A stretch of DNA of 64,000 bases. Source: Pelargonium x hortorum (lineage: Eukaryota; Streptophyta; Magnoliopsida; Geraniales; Geraniaceae). Below, one piece after another: positions 34,259 to 47,607 of the stretch. The position numbers and the translations under genes are program-made. A model generated the notes under the pieces. The model was not told the DNA's origin. It did no database searches and worked only from the letters and a program-made list of their open reading frames with translations. Location of the stretch: assembly GCA_036897525.1 (NCBI GenBank), contig JAYMTJ010000041.1:25104-89103 (forward strand), read 5' to 3'. Within the stretch, counting starts at the first letter, position 1. Every line of letters begins with the position of its first letter.

Positions 34259-37200
34259 ATGTAGTAGTTTCATGCTTCTTTCTCTACAGTTTGACTACCT
34301 TTTCTATCTAAGAGATTCTATTGGCTCGAATCCCTTATTGAGCCTCATATTCCTTGTCCTAATAACAAGTATGTACTATCAAATCCTATAAGAATGGCGC
34401 AAGGTGAATCAATAATATAATAGGTAGGAGTCTCGTAGAAAACAACTTTTCCAGTTGTCTGCTTGTCAAGGTTTTTAATCTCTAATTTGAGTAATACTTA
34501 TATTTAAGGCAGCGGGGTCATACCCTTGTTTTGAACTCTGCCAAGAAAGAGACCTTCGACCCTAAAACGTAATCAGTTATGTCGGTAAGTAGCCTATCTA
34601 GGGCTTCCTTTTTTATATTACCTCTTATCTCTCTTATCCTAGAGAAGCACTACAGTGAATTATTTCGAAGGATACAAAAAAGGGATTTCCTACTTTTACC
34701 TTAAAATATAAGAAACTCTATACTATAGATTTCGAGCGCTTGTGTAAAAACTTATTCTAAGAGATCAAGGACTGCTTTTTTCTTAAAGGGGCACCCCGAC
34801 TCCTAGTATCTATCTAACTACTTCAAATTCAAAAGTACAAAACGGAATTCAAGTACCCAAACTATCTTCTCGCTAGACTTTCTACACCACTCCCTGCTTG
34901 GAATAATCAAAAGTGAATACTTCCCGTGAGCCGTGAATAAGGAATCTCTGAAAGTTAAGAAATGTAACAAGGGGTTCTTTCAAGCAAGTAGTCAAGTAGT
35001 ATAGGGTACTGGGTTCTTTACGTTTCTCTAACTAGTTGTATACTCCATTAAGGTAAGGAAACCCCCTATTTTTTTATACAGGCCTGAAGTTGAATTAGAG
35101 GTAAAGGCGTTTTTCCAGATTTCCTAAGTAAAGTACTATATAAGAGCTAAGGGACCCCACGTAAAAAAAACTATACCAGCTATGCAAAACTTTCAAGAGT
35201 GAGAAAAAACCAGGGTTCGTCCATAAATTTACATGAAGGAGATTTTCCTACAGAAATCCTTTGAAGCAACAAATTGAATACTGAAAGAGCTTTACCCACT
35301 TGTTAACGAGGGCCCTTTTTTAATACTTTTTTACTGTAAGAGTATAGGGCACCCTTCACTTCAAAAAATAACTAGCATCATTTGAGCCCATTGCAGAATA
35401 GAATAAAAGGGCTTATGATTTAGATGCTGTGGAAACTCCTTATAGTATAAGAAATCCCGTATCCCTAAAGGGCTTAAGTATGTCTAAATGTACTTTATAT
35501 TATCGCTACGAGCAAATCTAAGAGTAAGTAAAACCTTGATAAGAATTCGGGGCCTTTCATACTTTCTTTAGTTAGATACATAGGCGTTTCCCTGATTTAT
35601 GGTATAAAAAACACTGAAACTCGAAGGAATAGCTACGAAAGCTTCCTGTTATTCTTTTACAACCCCTTTTTTAAGTGTTATACTGTGTTTTAAAGCTAAT
35701 AAGAGCTTGCTAGAAGGAACTTTCTCCTTTGTTTGAAAATACTCTAATATCTGACGGCATTAAAAGGAGTATCCTAATCTTGAACCCCTAATTCCATCTT
35801 TACTTTTAGCTCTAATATATTCATTTTTTTTTTTAATATAGAGAGGCCCCTCGTCTTTGAGATTTTTTTATCGATTAAAGCAGGATTTCCCTAAATTAAA
35901 GGAGCTCTTAATTTTAGTAACGTGCTTTAGGGACCTAGGATTGTCGAGTGGATGGAAGTAGAAGAAATGCTTGAAATCTATCTTATCTGATCCTGTACAT
36001 GAAAATGTATATATGCAGTATAAAGAATATGGGTAAACGAAGGAAACCCTTAAAATTATAAGACATAACTGCTGATTGCCGTTAGAGAACTTTTGGAGTT
36101 ACAACTTTGATAGCAGTCTTGTGAACTAGGTTGTAGGCGACAAAGTCGGATCTAAATAGAATTTTAAGGAAAAGAAAAAATGACAATTAAGTTAAGGTGA
36201 AGCTAGCAATTAGGAGTACCTTAAGTTTAACAGTTTTTTCAGGAGTTTCTAATTTATAAAGAGGTAAAGGTTAAGACTGCTCTAAAACTTGGTGTGTTGG
36301 TTTAGCGCACTAATACGTAGTAGAAACTAGACTCTCTTAGCGGGGCCGTGTAAAGAATAAATAGCTTCATCTGGCATAGAGTTCTTTGCTTGTGCAACAC
36401 CCTTAACGATACAAAATAGTGAAACCCTTTTGTTTTGCTTATATTACTACTAGGTCCCTTATTCTTCGAGTTTCCTTGCTTGAGAGTTTGTATAACGTAA
36501 CTTCCACCTCTCTTACTTAGAATTCCAGGCTAATAGGCCTTGTGATTAGAGCTAGATTTGTATCTTCAATTTCTACGGAGTCATTTAGAATGTTTAATAA
36601 ATAAAAGAAGGCTCGCAAATTGAACGTTGGAGTTATTAGTTTAGTTGTTTAAATACTAAAGTGTTTTCGAAGCCCTTTTTAAAGAAAGGAGAGTCTAAAT
36701 AACTAGTACAAACAAATAAGTATGTAAACGGGAGATAACTTAGTTCCTCCCTTTGTAGTGTCGAAGCAAAGCTTTAAATAAATTGACTGTTACTTTCTTA
36801 ATTTCTTAAGTATTAGGCCTTACATTCAGAGACTCTACCGGCCTCACGGCAACAGCTTAGACAGATCAGAGGATTGCTCAAGCCCTTTGTTATCTTGGAC
36901 AACGCAGTACCACGAGGTCCTTAATGGATTAATTTGGAAGTCAAAAAAACCTATATTTTAATACTTTATAGACATATGTCACAGTTTCAAGTTGTGCATC
37001 TACGTATTCCTTAAGAGAGATCCCACTACAAAAAAAAAGAATAAGTAATTGATTTAGTAAGAGTAAGACTAGAAACCGAAGCAGCTCTTGTATCCCCTAA
37101 AATCTACTAGAACTTTTTATGCTATATCTATTAAAAAAAAACTGAAAAGCTAAAACCTTCTTTTCTATCTCCCTTATAAGTTAAATTAAAAAAAAACCCT

Positions 37201-39296
37201 TTCTTGACATTGTATTTATTAGTATTTTGTATTCACTGTTGTATAAGAAATTTGATTTAGTACTATTAGTTAGTATAGTTAGTAGCTTCCGTTCATTAAG
37301 GGTTGTTTACCTAAGAGCACTCTTAGCTTTGATATTATATAGGAATTATTACCTTACCCGTATAAAATTACGAAACTACTAAGCTAAGGGATTTCCTTTG
37401 AATACCCTTTCTAATATGTCCTTTTAACTAAACTGCTTTTATTAAGAATTTACTAGCTATAAAAGAATACTTCTTGAGATTGAGTTAAGGAGTACCCTTT
37501 GAAACTAGGCTCTTAGTAGAAGAGAAAATCTTAAGTAAAATGGGTTTCATTTCTTTCGTTTTATTCGAGGGGTCCTTATAACTTCAAAACCGGGATTCTG
37601 CATTACTCAAAACCGTGATAGTATCTATTAGCAGGAGGTCTAAATATTTACCACTTTAGTTTAAATTCAAGTCTCTCAGCCAGTGTAAACTCCTATTAGG
37701 GGCTATTTCCTAGGATTCAATTCTTTCTTGCTATTTTTGGTTATTCTTATTTTACAGCTCCTTTATCTCTAGATATAATAAGGAGTTCTCTCCCAAGCTG
37801 TAAAAAAATCCTTTGGCCTGCAAAAAACTCAAGTAATAGTCTTAACACTCCTTATTTATATAGGGTTACTCACTCTTATTACCTTAAAAAAATGAAATGA
37901 CAAGCTTTTTTAAAATGGTATAAAAGCTTTTGCGGAGTCAGATTCCTTTTATTTAATTAAGGGAAGTATCCTTTTTTTAGGGGGACTTTATTCATTTCAT
38001 GTCTTTTCTTATAGTATACTATACTAGAAATCTAGAAAGCTTCAAATAGAAGCAAAGAACTTCAATTTCCAACTAAGTACGCATCTAGTTCTAGAAAATT
38101 CTATTCTCATATTCATTAACCTGGAAGTTCCGCAATGTTTTTAACACCAAATTTCCTTATAATAACCTACTCTGCTCCCTCATAGTATACAAAATTCCTT
38201 TCAGCTCTACATGTTTTTTTAGAAGGACTTACTTCTTTATAGAAAAGATATCCCGCAAGTCTGGGCCTAACAGGAAGTTTTTCTATCGGTTGGTATACCG
38301 GCAGTAAAAAAGAAAGATACCCGCTATAGGGCATAGGGGATTCCTATTCTATTAAATAGATAGTATAATGATTCCCAAATTAATAATAAGGCGGCCTGTC
38401 AGTTAAACTACAAGGACTCAATTAGACAAACAGGGTTAACTTCATTTTAGTACTTGATATCTATTTTTTTAATTATTTTACGAAAAGGACTTGATTATAT
38501 ATAACCCTTTGTAGGTACAAAAACACCGTTTAGAAAGAGACTCAGGAAAAGAAAAGGACCGTTAACAGATAAAGCCAGAACTTATCCGTATTTAGCAGAA
38601 CGGGGCCCTCCTTGAATATCCCGTACACGATAAAAAAAGGATACTTGTGGAATGAACAAGATTAAGTGCTTAAGCTCGGCTATGTACATAGGGAGCTCGT
38701 TTTAAACTTAAGCATTCAATCCCATTACGCTAAAGGTTTATTAAGGGCTACTATAAACCAGTCAATCTTTCCACAAATTAGGCTACACCTCTCTTCTTTA
38801 GACACACTTTTCATTTCAAGAAATGAAATAAAAAGTACATATCAAAAATTCTTTTATATGAGCATGCTCGATACGAATCCCTTCTACCTAAACAAAGGGA
38901 AGCTTTCAAACTAGTATTATTAAACAAGACTTTTGTCTCATTGTTTTTGATAAGAAAAACTTCCCTCGTGCGTGTCATTTTTTTGTAGTGACTTTTTTAG
39001 CTTGTAGTATAGTAAAGATGATGCCCCGTATAAATTCTAAATGAGTGCCTAGGATACGATGGAGGTTTAATACCAGGAAAATAGGGATCTTCTAAAAATT
39101 TTAATGGTTTAATAAGCAGCTTGTCAATTAATGCAGAATTTATCCTAGCGAGCTTTTGTAGGAAGTAAATAGAGAAATGCATGCTGAGTAGAACCGGAAG
39201 GATAACAAGAAATAAAGTTCTATAAAAAGAAAATCTAGTCGTAATTCTATAGGAGTGGCCCAGAAAGTGCCCTTTCTCAAATCAAAGGTTCTAAGA
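34259..39296. other. Non-coding, no feature seen
   Basis: AT-rich with stops in every frame. The 82-codon plus-strand frame at 38666-38914 is unrecognised. A small imperfect hairpin (GGCTC...GAGCC) lies at 34323-34344. Confidence 0.55.
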
Positions 39297-39368
39297 AGTA
39301 TAGGTAAGAGTAAGGCAGGTAATAAGACTAAGAAAAAAACTAATACTCTGTTACTGTACTTTGGTTAA
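39297..39368 (+). repeat. A/G-rich segment reading as a basic peptide (dispersed set)
   Basis: The open stretch SIGKSKAGNKTKKKTNT-LLLYFG ends at TAA. It contains the core AAGAGTAAGGC at 39306-39316, also seen at 59070-59080 and, on the other strand, at 45270-45280. No start codon. Confidence 0.4.
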
Positions 39369-42300
39369 AGGTGTTTGGGGAATAAAGTAACTTAGGGCTA
39401 GGTCTTATAGGGGAATCTTTTCCAGGGAGCTTCCATTTTAACTTCCACTTCTTTGCTTATTCCACCCTTTACGCGAGAGGCCTGAACTGGGTTCTAAACG
39501 ATTGATAAATGGAATTGTTCTCTTATTCAAGTTGCTAGAAAGTCTTCTAATTCCTTAAAGTTTTTGATATTTTAAAGTAGTTCAGTCACAAGGAAGGCCT
39601 AAAAATCCGGATAGAGGTACAGAAAGGCTACAGAGGTTTATACTCTAAATATAGAGAGTCTAGCAGCTTGAGGTAATAGGAAATGTTTTTTTTACAAATA
39701 GAGTTTTATGTCTACGTTAAATAAGCTAAAGTCCCCTTATGGGTAAGAAAACTCCTTTGTGAAAGTTTTCAAAAGTGCATTTAAGCAATATATTCGCACT
39801 GGAGAAAATCTTAATTATTTGTTAAAGGAAAATGTATTAATAATTCTGACACCAACGCACTCTCCCGAAGTTTTTTTTTACAGACCAGCCTCCTTAATAA
39901 ATAAATATCGTAGTGGAACTAACTCTCCCGAAAACTTTTAATCACTTAATAACAAATCCAGATTAATTAGAACCATACCCAAGTTATTTTTCGAGAATGT
40001 CATTATATTTAGATACCTCTTATCCTTGTGTTTTACCTGTTTTGTGTTTGATTTCCGATATGTTTTAATATCCACTTTCTGAAACTTCCTTACGTAACTT
40101 AGACTTAGAAATAGCCTGTCTAGTTTAGGCTAATCTTTAGCAGAATACCACCCTGCAGTCCCCACTTACTTACTTACTACTCTCTACTCTATTTCTTTAT
40201 TCCTTTGACTTATACCAGAATATACAAAAGAGTGCGCAAACCCGCAAGACCCAGAAAAGAAACAGATGCTATGCAAAAAAAACTATTTATATTGAAATGA
40301 AATATAGAAATATAATAGAATTATAGATATAGATAGAATAAGCTGGGAAATTTATGTAAGGATTTGCGTTATTCAATCAAATTAACAAAGAATTTAGCCT
40401 TTAAATTAAACTCTTTTCAGAACGAGTAATCCTATTCTATTTCCCGAGCTCTACCAAGAGCATATTTGTTAAATCCGATTTTAGAGAGGTTACAGAAAAA
40501 AACCTAGGTTTTGGCTTGAAACTATGAATACATACATTGCAGCAGAAAATCAATAAATAGAATAAAAGGGGGGAGTAATTTAACGAGGTATTACAGGGGA
40601 GTCAGTCCATACTCTTAATTCTTCGGAAGCCTTCTCTCTAAAATAGGAGATAGCGGTTAAAAATACTAATAATTTTGAGTCAATTAAGGAGGATATTAAT
40701 TAAGAACTAAAGTTAAGTTAAGGGGCTCGCTTTTCAACTAAGTTATCAAAGCAGTTCTAAACCTGACATTGAGAGAGGTTAAGGTTTAAAATAAAGAATA
40801 AGGAGCAAGTTTAGTATAGTAAAATAATGGGGGATAAATTTGAAACTAAGCTCTAAAGAAGTATTCTAGTAAAGTAAATCCCCTTCCCGGTGCGAATACT
40901 TTTTTTTTCACTCTAAGTAATATAAGCTCACTAGGAGCTCCTAAACCTTGAGATTTCCTACTAATATTGAATCTTATTGCTTTGATTAACTGTTAGATTT
41001 GATGACTAGACTAAGGTAAGGAACAGAAAGAGATTTAAGGCTTGTCTTTTTTGTTTTAAATATCAAATTTGAAATGATTCGAACTACAAACACTTGACTT
41101 TTAAGTACTTTGTTATAACCGAGGGAGATAATTAAGTCACTTGACTCACATCACAGTATTCTAACAAGAAGAGCTTCCTTTTCCTTCATTGCACGCATTT
41201 ATATAAAGATCTTCTTCTTCACTCTTGAATTCATTAAGAAAAAAATACAAGTGAAGGCTAGCTTGAGTCATTCTTATAACAACTCCCGGTAAACCTGATA
41301 AAGAAGAAAAGGATTGCTTACTGAGTCCACTTAGGTCTAATATAATGTCTCTTTAGTACTGGACTGGAAAACCCATCTAATAGAACGAGTAGACTTCCTT
41401 ACGTATACTTACCCTGTCGAATTTGATAACAGCTGCGAACACTTCTTAGGATTGACCTTTCTGTCTCTCGACTTATAAACACTTAAATCTTAAATCCGAT
41501 ATGCTTATGCTGGAAATCCTTTGAATATGTATAGATACACTAGATAACCCAACTGACAAGCGAAGTCCTGGTAAGATGTTAGAACTGAGCTGAGATCTAA
41601 CTTAATTACTTTGAAGAGTGTAATCATAAGAAATTTCTGCATTATGCTAAATAACATTTAAATACGATTATTGAGGAACCCGCTTTAATACTTACTTCAG
41701 AGCCCCTTATCAAGTCATTTTGTAGGTTCAAATCGCGCAGGTACAAAAAGGTAAGGAAATTTACTGAAGGGGATTTCTTTATCCCTGAATTAAGAAATCG
41801 GTTGTTTTTTTACCTGTATGTAAGGTTGTTATCTATTTGCTTTTAGTGCTCGAGGGCTTTGGAACAAATAGAAGGTTTGGGATCAAAAGAAAAGTCTTTA
41901 TCTTTATCTTTATCTTATTGATGTTACTGGGTATTTTTCAGCTTTAACAAGATAGGTATTTAAGCAAAAGGTTAACTTACAGGATAGACTTATTATTCCC
42001 GTTTTTTTAATGCAAGGAAATAAGCATTTGGTGTCCTTATTTTAGAGGTATTTACTCTTGCTAACTAGAAACTGGGCAACAACGAGAAGACTTATCCCGC
42101 TGCTCTAAATATTAAATAGAAAGCTGCAAACAAATTTCTTTGACAGGAATTGGAAACTCTCTACTTATTCAGAGCTATACCTCCTTTCTTAGGACTTAGC
42201 ATTAGATTAGGAGATAGACTTATAGAAGAGATACAAAGGCTAGCCCCTTAGTAATGAGTGTTAAGCGTAGGATCCTTGGTACACAGGAAGACTTTACCCT

Positions 42301-44999
42301 GCTCTGTTACTTTAATTTAGTCAATAGCTAGTTTTTCGAAGATATTTGGCCAGAATGTTCAAAGGAAAGTTAGGACTTTAACGTAACTTTTGTGGTAGTA
42401 GTTAGGAATTTTCAACACCTATTTGTACTTGTTTCCTTCTTTAGGCTACCGCTTTATGTCATGAACCCATGTTATTTGTAATAAGGGACAACAACTAGAA
42501 ACTATAAAAAGCCCCAAATTCCGAATCTTACAAAGGCGAATAACCAGAGCTCCATTGTATAATCTATAACTCAAGTCGAAACCTATCCCTTAACTCGCAG
42601 AGCATAACCAAAGGAATCCTATTTTCTGTAAGGTACATCTTATTAAATTGAAAAGAGGAGACGTGGGCTTGGGAGGAGGTGCATACTAGTTAAGTTTTAG
42701 ATATGTATTTGTCAATGGAATAACTGTATATTAGTAAAAAGAAATAGGAATCCATTAGGTTAGTGCATTTGTCATTTTCTTTTGTGTATTACAGGCCAGT
42801 ACAGTTCAATTTTAGGGTCTATTTGTTTGTATAGGTATTCGGGAGTGTTATTTATAGTATAGGGTACTCAGGTAGCATAGCTTTTTGTCTATTAAATTAA
42901 TTTAGAGTGCGAACTTAGCTTACATGAGCCCTTGGCTTTCTTTATAGTAGTATGTCTCTGATCTATTGAAAAGGAATTAATTCTGTTAATGATTTAAACT
43001 CGGTGTAGCCTCGGGATATGTATAATCTAGCCTTCACTTTTCCGGGGTTTCGAGCTCTGCTCAAGAAAAAGTCGACTATTATTAGTCGAGTAAGTTGATA
43101 CTGAATAGCTATCTATTCAAAAGAAGCTAGGCGTTGCATTTTTTAGGGATGTAAGCAACTGGATCTACATAAGGGGTATACCCCAGGGAAATGGGTTATT
43201 GCGTCAAAGGTATTCTTTCAATTGTAAAATAGACAAGAATTCTGATTAGTCTATGTAATGAGCCATAAATTTTTTGATAAAAGAGTATGTAATTTAAGCC
43301 TATTAATTTAATATAGGAAAGGTTCAAGTTTCACAAACCCGGTTTTTTTGCTTTTTTTATATAGAAAAAATTGACGGCATCCCCTTTCAAAAGTATAGAA
43401 GATTACTGAGGAGTCAATAGTTATACAAGCCCTGCGCAAAGCGACTTAAAAGAATCGATGCTAATTTCACTTCGCTTACAAAGTAAAGATATTGAAGTTA
43501 GTAACGTACGAAGCTTCTACTGGTTTTCTACGGACTCCTTAGGATAAAATACCCATTCCGAGGCACTTAGATTTTAAGATTAAGCCTAAAAGTATCCCTT
43601 GCTAAACTAAAGTACTCGACAGAAAATTTTCTTTATAAAAAAGGTCTGCCAAGCAATCTCTTACCTTAATTAAATTAGATCCAAACAAGGTTCAAGCGGT
43701 ATATCTGGCTCGGAACCCGGGTATATTTGCACTTTCTATTCCAGTTTTGGAAGAACTAAGCAAGTCATAGTCATTTTGTTCCTTGATTTACTTCTGATAT
43801 TAGTAAGTTTTCAATAGCAAGCTATAATCTTTTACTTAGAATTACTTCTTTTATCTTGTACATGGTATAACGCTATACTATACCCTAGTAACACAAAAGG
43901 GAACCCTAACCCTAAAAAGTACCGGTTTACTCAAATGAGTATTCTAGTGACTTAGTCTTCCGATCCGGGCGAGAGGTCTGGGCAAGGCTATATGGATAAT
44001 TGAATAACTACCTCCTCTTTGTACACAGTTATTGTTAAGAAATTAAGAGGTTGTTTGGGTATACTAAACATTTTCAATAGATACTTCATGGTATTTTCCT
44101 TACTAATACACATAACAGAACTTATCCCCTTTAATTTAAACTTGCTAAACTTAATAAAGTAAAGTCACTTGGTAGTTTTATTCTGGATCTCTAAAACCTA
44201 TTTAGTCCGATTTGAACTCTTGAAAAAATAAGTATGATTGTATTGAAAAATTTCCGTATTCTATCTGCCATCCCTCTCCTTTTGTTTATCTCAACTCTAC
44301 CAGGTATTAGAGTGGAATCCCTGTTCTACTAAAGTGAGACTAAAACCTGATAAAAGTGTGCAACTTCCCTCGTTTAAATACTAGAGCACCCTTCTCTGAC
44401 TAATCAAAAAAAGTGTAGAGGGTCTCCGTTAAAAGGTCAAATTCGCGGTTCGTAATAGGCGTTTAGCTAAAGTTAAAGTTCCTTTTAAACGCAGGAGAGG
44501 GCCTAGCATTATCTAAACCTTTAGAATACAATACTGAAGAAAGTAAAAACTCGATACTTATACTTAATTGCAAAAAAGTGGAAATAAGAATGAAAAAAGC
44601 CTAGGCGAATCCTGAGTTTTTTCCTTTATAGGATTTTGTATAACTATATACAGAGTCAAGCAGCTCTTGATGAGACCCGAACTTGTTTGTTATAGAGAAG
44701 GGTACTGGGGTGGGGGTAGGGTATAGAATATATACAATTACTACAAAATATAATAAATAACGAACCTATTGAGCAGGCAGCTTTTTCACGGGATCGGGGT
44801 GCTTACTTTATACTAGCCATGGATTTTACGCAAAAGTTTAACTTATCTCCAGTTTCTAAAAGTTCAAGCTTAGCTTCCATTAATCCCCAGACAAACAGGC
44901 AAGTAAATTCCAGATTCTAATTTGTAAGTAGTAAAAGCTTCCTACCGATAATTATACTCTTATAACGTAAATACTTTTTATTAAACTTTAACTTTCTTT
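39369..44999. other. Non-coding, no feature seen
   Basis: No gene or RNA recognised. A T-loop-like GTAGGTTCAAATC at about 41722 stands alone. Confidence 0.55.
41895..41912 (+). repeat. (TCTTTA)3 short tandem repeat
   Basis: Three perfect hexanucleotide units followed by a near-unit. Confidence 0.8.
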
Positions 45000-45760
45000 T
45001 TTTGCCTACGATCTTCCTTTCCTTTAGTTCTATACATACGCTCTTTACCGTAAACAGAGTAAGCTCACCTTAACCCGATACAGGAACAGCAACAGCTTAC
45101 CCTGTTTCTCTTCTGCTCACTAGCTATCATACCTAGACTTTGTACCCCAGAATTCAGTATCTGTATCTTAGCTTCTCTACCCGTTTCTCTAGCCCTTGTT
45201 ACTCTTCACACCTTTCCTAAAATCTCTTATTCTGTTGTATCTTACTTATTCTTGATAGCCTTCTTCAAAGCCTTACTCTTCTTAAGGTGGATAGAATAGG
45301 AGTCGTTCTTAATAGATAGTAAGATCTTCTTATTTCTAGGTTTAGTCTTACCTTCTGATTGATAGCCTGACCAAGCTCAAGCTTTCCGACTCTTCGCCAT
45401 AACTTGTATCTTCATAGCCCTCTTAGGAGTCGGCTAAACCTTCTTAGGTTTCTTACTCTTCTTGTTAGTCTTCCTTACAGTGTTTTAACTGATAGGAGTC
45501 TTACTTATCCTGATAGCTAGTGTACTTCTGTGTATTGGTCTTAGCTGTAATAGTTGTCTTAGTATTACGTATGTTAGTCTTAGATGTAGTATGATTATTA
45601 AGTTAAGGTAAGTGCTTGTCTCTTGTTCTTGTAGCTACTGTAGCTTTAGTGTGACTGTAGCCTTAAGTTCTAGGAGTTAGGAAGATTAGTAAGAGGTATT
45701 ATGTGTCTTACAGTTGCTAGTGTAGCCCTGTCTTCTTGTAGCTGTAATAGAAAAGGTATG
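45000..45760 (-). repeat. Long pyrimidine-rich degenerate repeat block
   Basis: About 760 bases of T/C-rich plus strand with recurrent words (CTTGTAGCT, CTGTAGC, TCTTACTTATYCTGATAGC). On the minus strand, short frames read TVRKTNKKSKKPKKV, a stop, PTPKRAMKIQVMAKSRKA, and KKSKALKKAIKNK, all broken by stops. It is the largest member of the dispersed set. The composition recalls basic linker-histone-like tails, but this could equally be biased DNA. Confidence 0.5.
45255..45279 (-). repeat. 25-nt exact inverted repeat, left arm
   Basis: The reverse complement of this arm is identical to 46353-46377 over 25 bases; mismatches begin directly outside. The arms are 1,073 bases apart. Repeats of this size in plant mitochondria can support rare recombination that inverts the intervening DNA. 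Confidence 0.85.
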
Positions 45761-46352
45761 AAGTACTCTAATTACGAGTTTTCCAGATAATTGGGAAGTA
45801 TACTAAGGCTAAAGTAACCGGTTATTGATTGGTAAGAGTAACGCTCTGGAAAGGTATAGATATAGGTTGTGAAGAAACAAGTCTGAGTAAAGGTATGAAA
45901 TGAAAGTAGGTCAAAGGAAGTAGGCGAAAGCTAGGGTTCGACATTGACAGTCGGTGTCAGCACACCAGGAACAGCCCAGGCTTTGAATGCTACCTGCTGA
46001 GGAGAATGAAACGGTTGATGCAAATAAAGCTTGCAATCCTGAACTACCAAGAAAGAAATATCTTGAAGGTTAACTAGGCCCTGGTTGTAAGAATTTCTTA
46101 CTCTTGAACTCATACCTTGTTTGCTAAAGTAAGCACTTTCAACTCTAAGATTCTTACATGAACTAGTTCACCCGAAATGTACGAAGTTAGAATGTCCTTT
46201 TTTCCAAGCAAGCTCGCCTACTCCTCTATACCCTAACTAATCCTAGGGACTGAGAAGCCTGTAAGACTTATAGAATCACACTTCTCTGTCGATGGTACCG
46301 CTTACTTCTCCGATTGCTGTCAGCCGAAGACAGAAAAATCTTAGTCTTCTAT

Positions 46353-46377
46353 AGAGTAAGGCTTTGAAGAAGGCTAT
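46353..46377 (+). repeat. 25-nt exact inverted repeat, right arm
   Basis: Partner of 45255-45279. It lies in a slightly more G+C-rich stretch (46230-46500). The frame through it reads SKALKKAMAGREAR and then stops. Confidence 0.85.
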
Positions 46378-46860
46378 GGCCGGAAGAGAGGCGCGGTAGC
46401 CCAACTCGTTTTCAGGCGTAGATCTGGTACTAGAAAACTGGAAACCTAAGGAACAAGCAACTCTTTTAGAGGGATTTGCTGGGGGGATAGAGAGGGCACT
46501 TCGCAGGGGTCACTTTCATCCCATTTTTCTTCCATTTAGTCTTATTTTCTGACAAGGTTTTCTACTATACTATATAAGAGAAGATACGCTTTAATATTCA
46601 CTGTATTGTATGTATATAAGATATAATAGAGAGTTCTCATCTCTACTAGGAATTGAGCACTCCTAGATTGAGAAGCAAGCTACATCCTTTTGAAACTCTG
46701 TCTCATCTAAAGCCTCGAAAAGTAGAGTCTCAAGTGGTACATGGTTTACGTTTATCACTTTATAGATTATAGAATCGTTACAATAGAGTGCTTCAACATG
46801 TTCTTCGCAAAAAAAGAATGCAGGCTAAATTTTCTTTTGTTTAGTTTCCTTAGTCATTTA

Positions 46861-47607
46861 CCTCTGTATTTGAGCTTTGTTTCACTCTACTCGGTTTAGG
46901 AGATAAGGACCTCGGCCGTAAAGGAACAATCTCTAAGTCAAATACACTCGGTTCCCTTCTGTACTTACTCTTGATGCTGTACTGGATTTCCTCGTGAATA
47001 CGAATACACTCTAAAACTGGTCTTATCTTGGGATTAGAACCTAGTCTAGTATGTTAGTATGATAAAGCAAGTTCTCATGTTAGCAATCCATCTGTGTCAC
47101 CTATTCTCAATCTTTCCCTAAGACAAGTTCTGTATCACCTATTTAAGGGTTTTCCTCTGTCACTGTGAGCCTTAGTAATTGACCTCCGTATTAGCTATAA
47201 GGGGATTTGCCTCAGGTTTCTCCAGTCTTGTTTCACTCTACTCTGCTTCCTTCTAGTAAACAGTTTTCAAGTAAGGGGATTTCCGAAAGTCTTAGTATGG
47301 GATTAGGGACAAAGATTAGCTAGCATTTAGAAAGTCTAGGTTTCCGGTTAAGGTATTTCACTCAAACAAGGATACCCTAGAGCAAGTAAGAGGCTTTCAA
47401 TGTTGTTACCTTTAGCTAGAGGGACTGTTATGAACAACTAGCATTTCAGCCAAGGGAAGTAGACCTAACCTAGTGAGTCCTAGTAATCGGCAATTACCCT
47501 CTGTATTAGCAAGTGGGTCCTTCCTTCTTAGGGGACTGTTATGAATAGTATTGCAGCTAGGGACTAGTTGTTAGCCAGTGGGCTGTTAGGGATTTCACTC
47601 AGACAAG
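46861..47607 (+). repeat. Cluster of diverged internal repeats
   Basis: Several phrases recur: CCTCYGTATT at 46861, about 47183 and about 47498; TGTTTCACTCTACTC near 46878 and 47229; GGACTGTTATGAA at 47422-47434 and 47533-47545; ATTTCACTCARACAAG at 47355-47370 and 47592-47607. Order is only partly conserved and spacing differs (111 and 237 bases for the last two pairs), which suggests successive duplications with decay. No gene is visible. Confidence 0.6.

Noticed and set aside
45931-46113. 60-codon minus-strand frame in a slightly GC-richer patch
   Set aside because: It is not recognised on either strand and is too short to support a call.
46317-46333. Hairpin CTGTC-AGCCGAA-GACAG
   Set aside because: A 5-bp stem is expected by chance many times in 64 kb.
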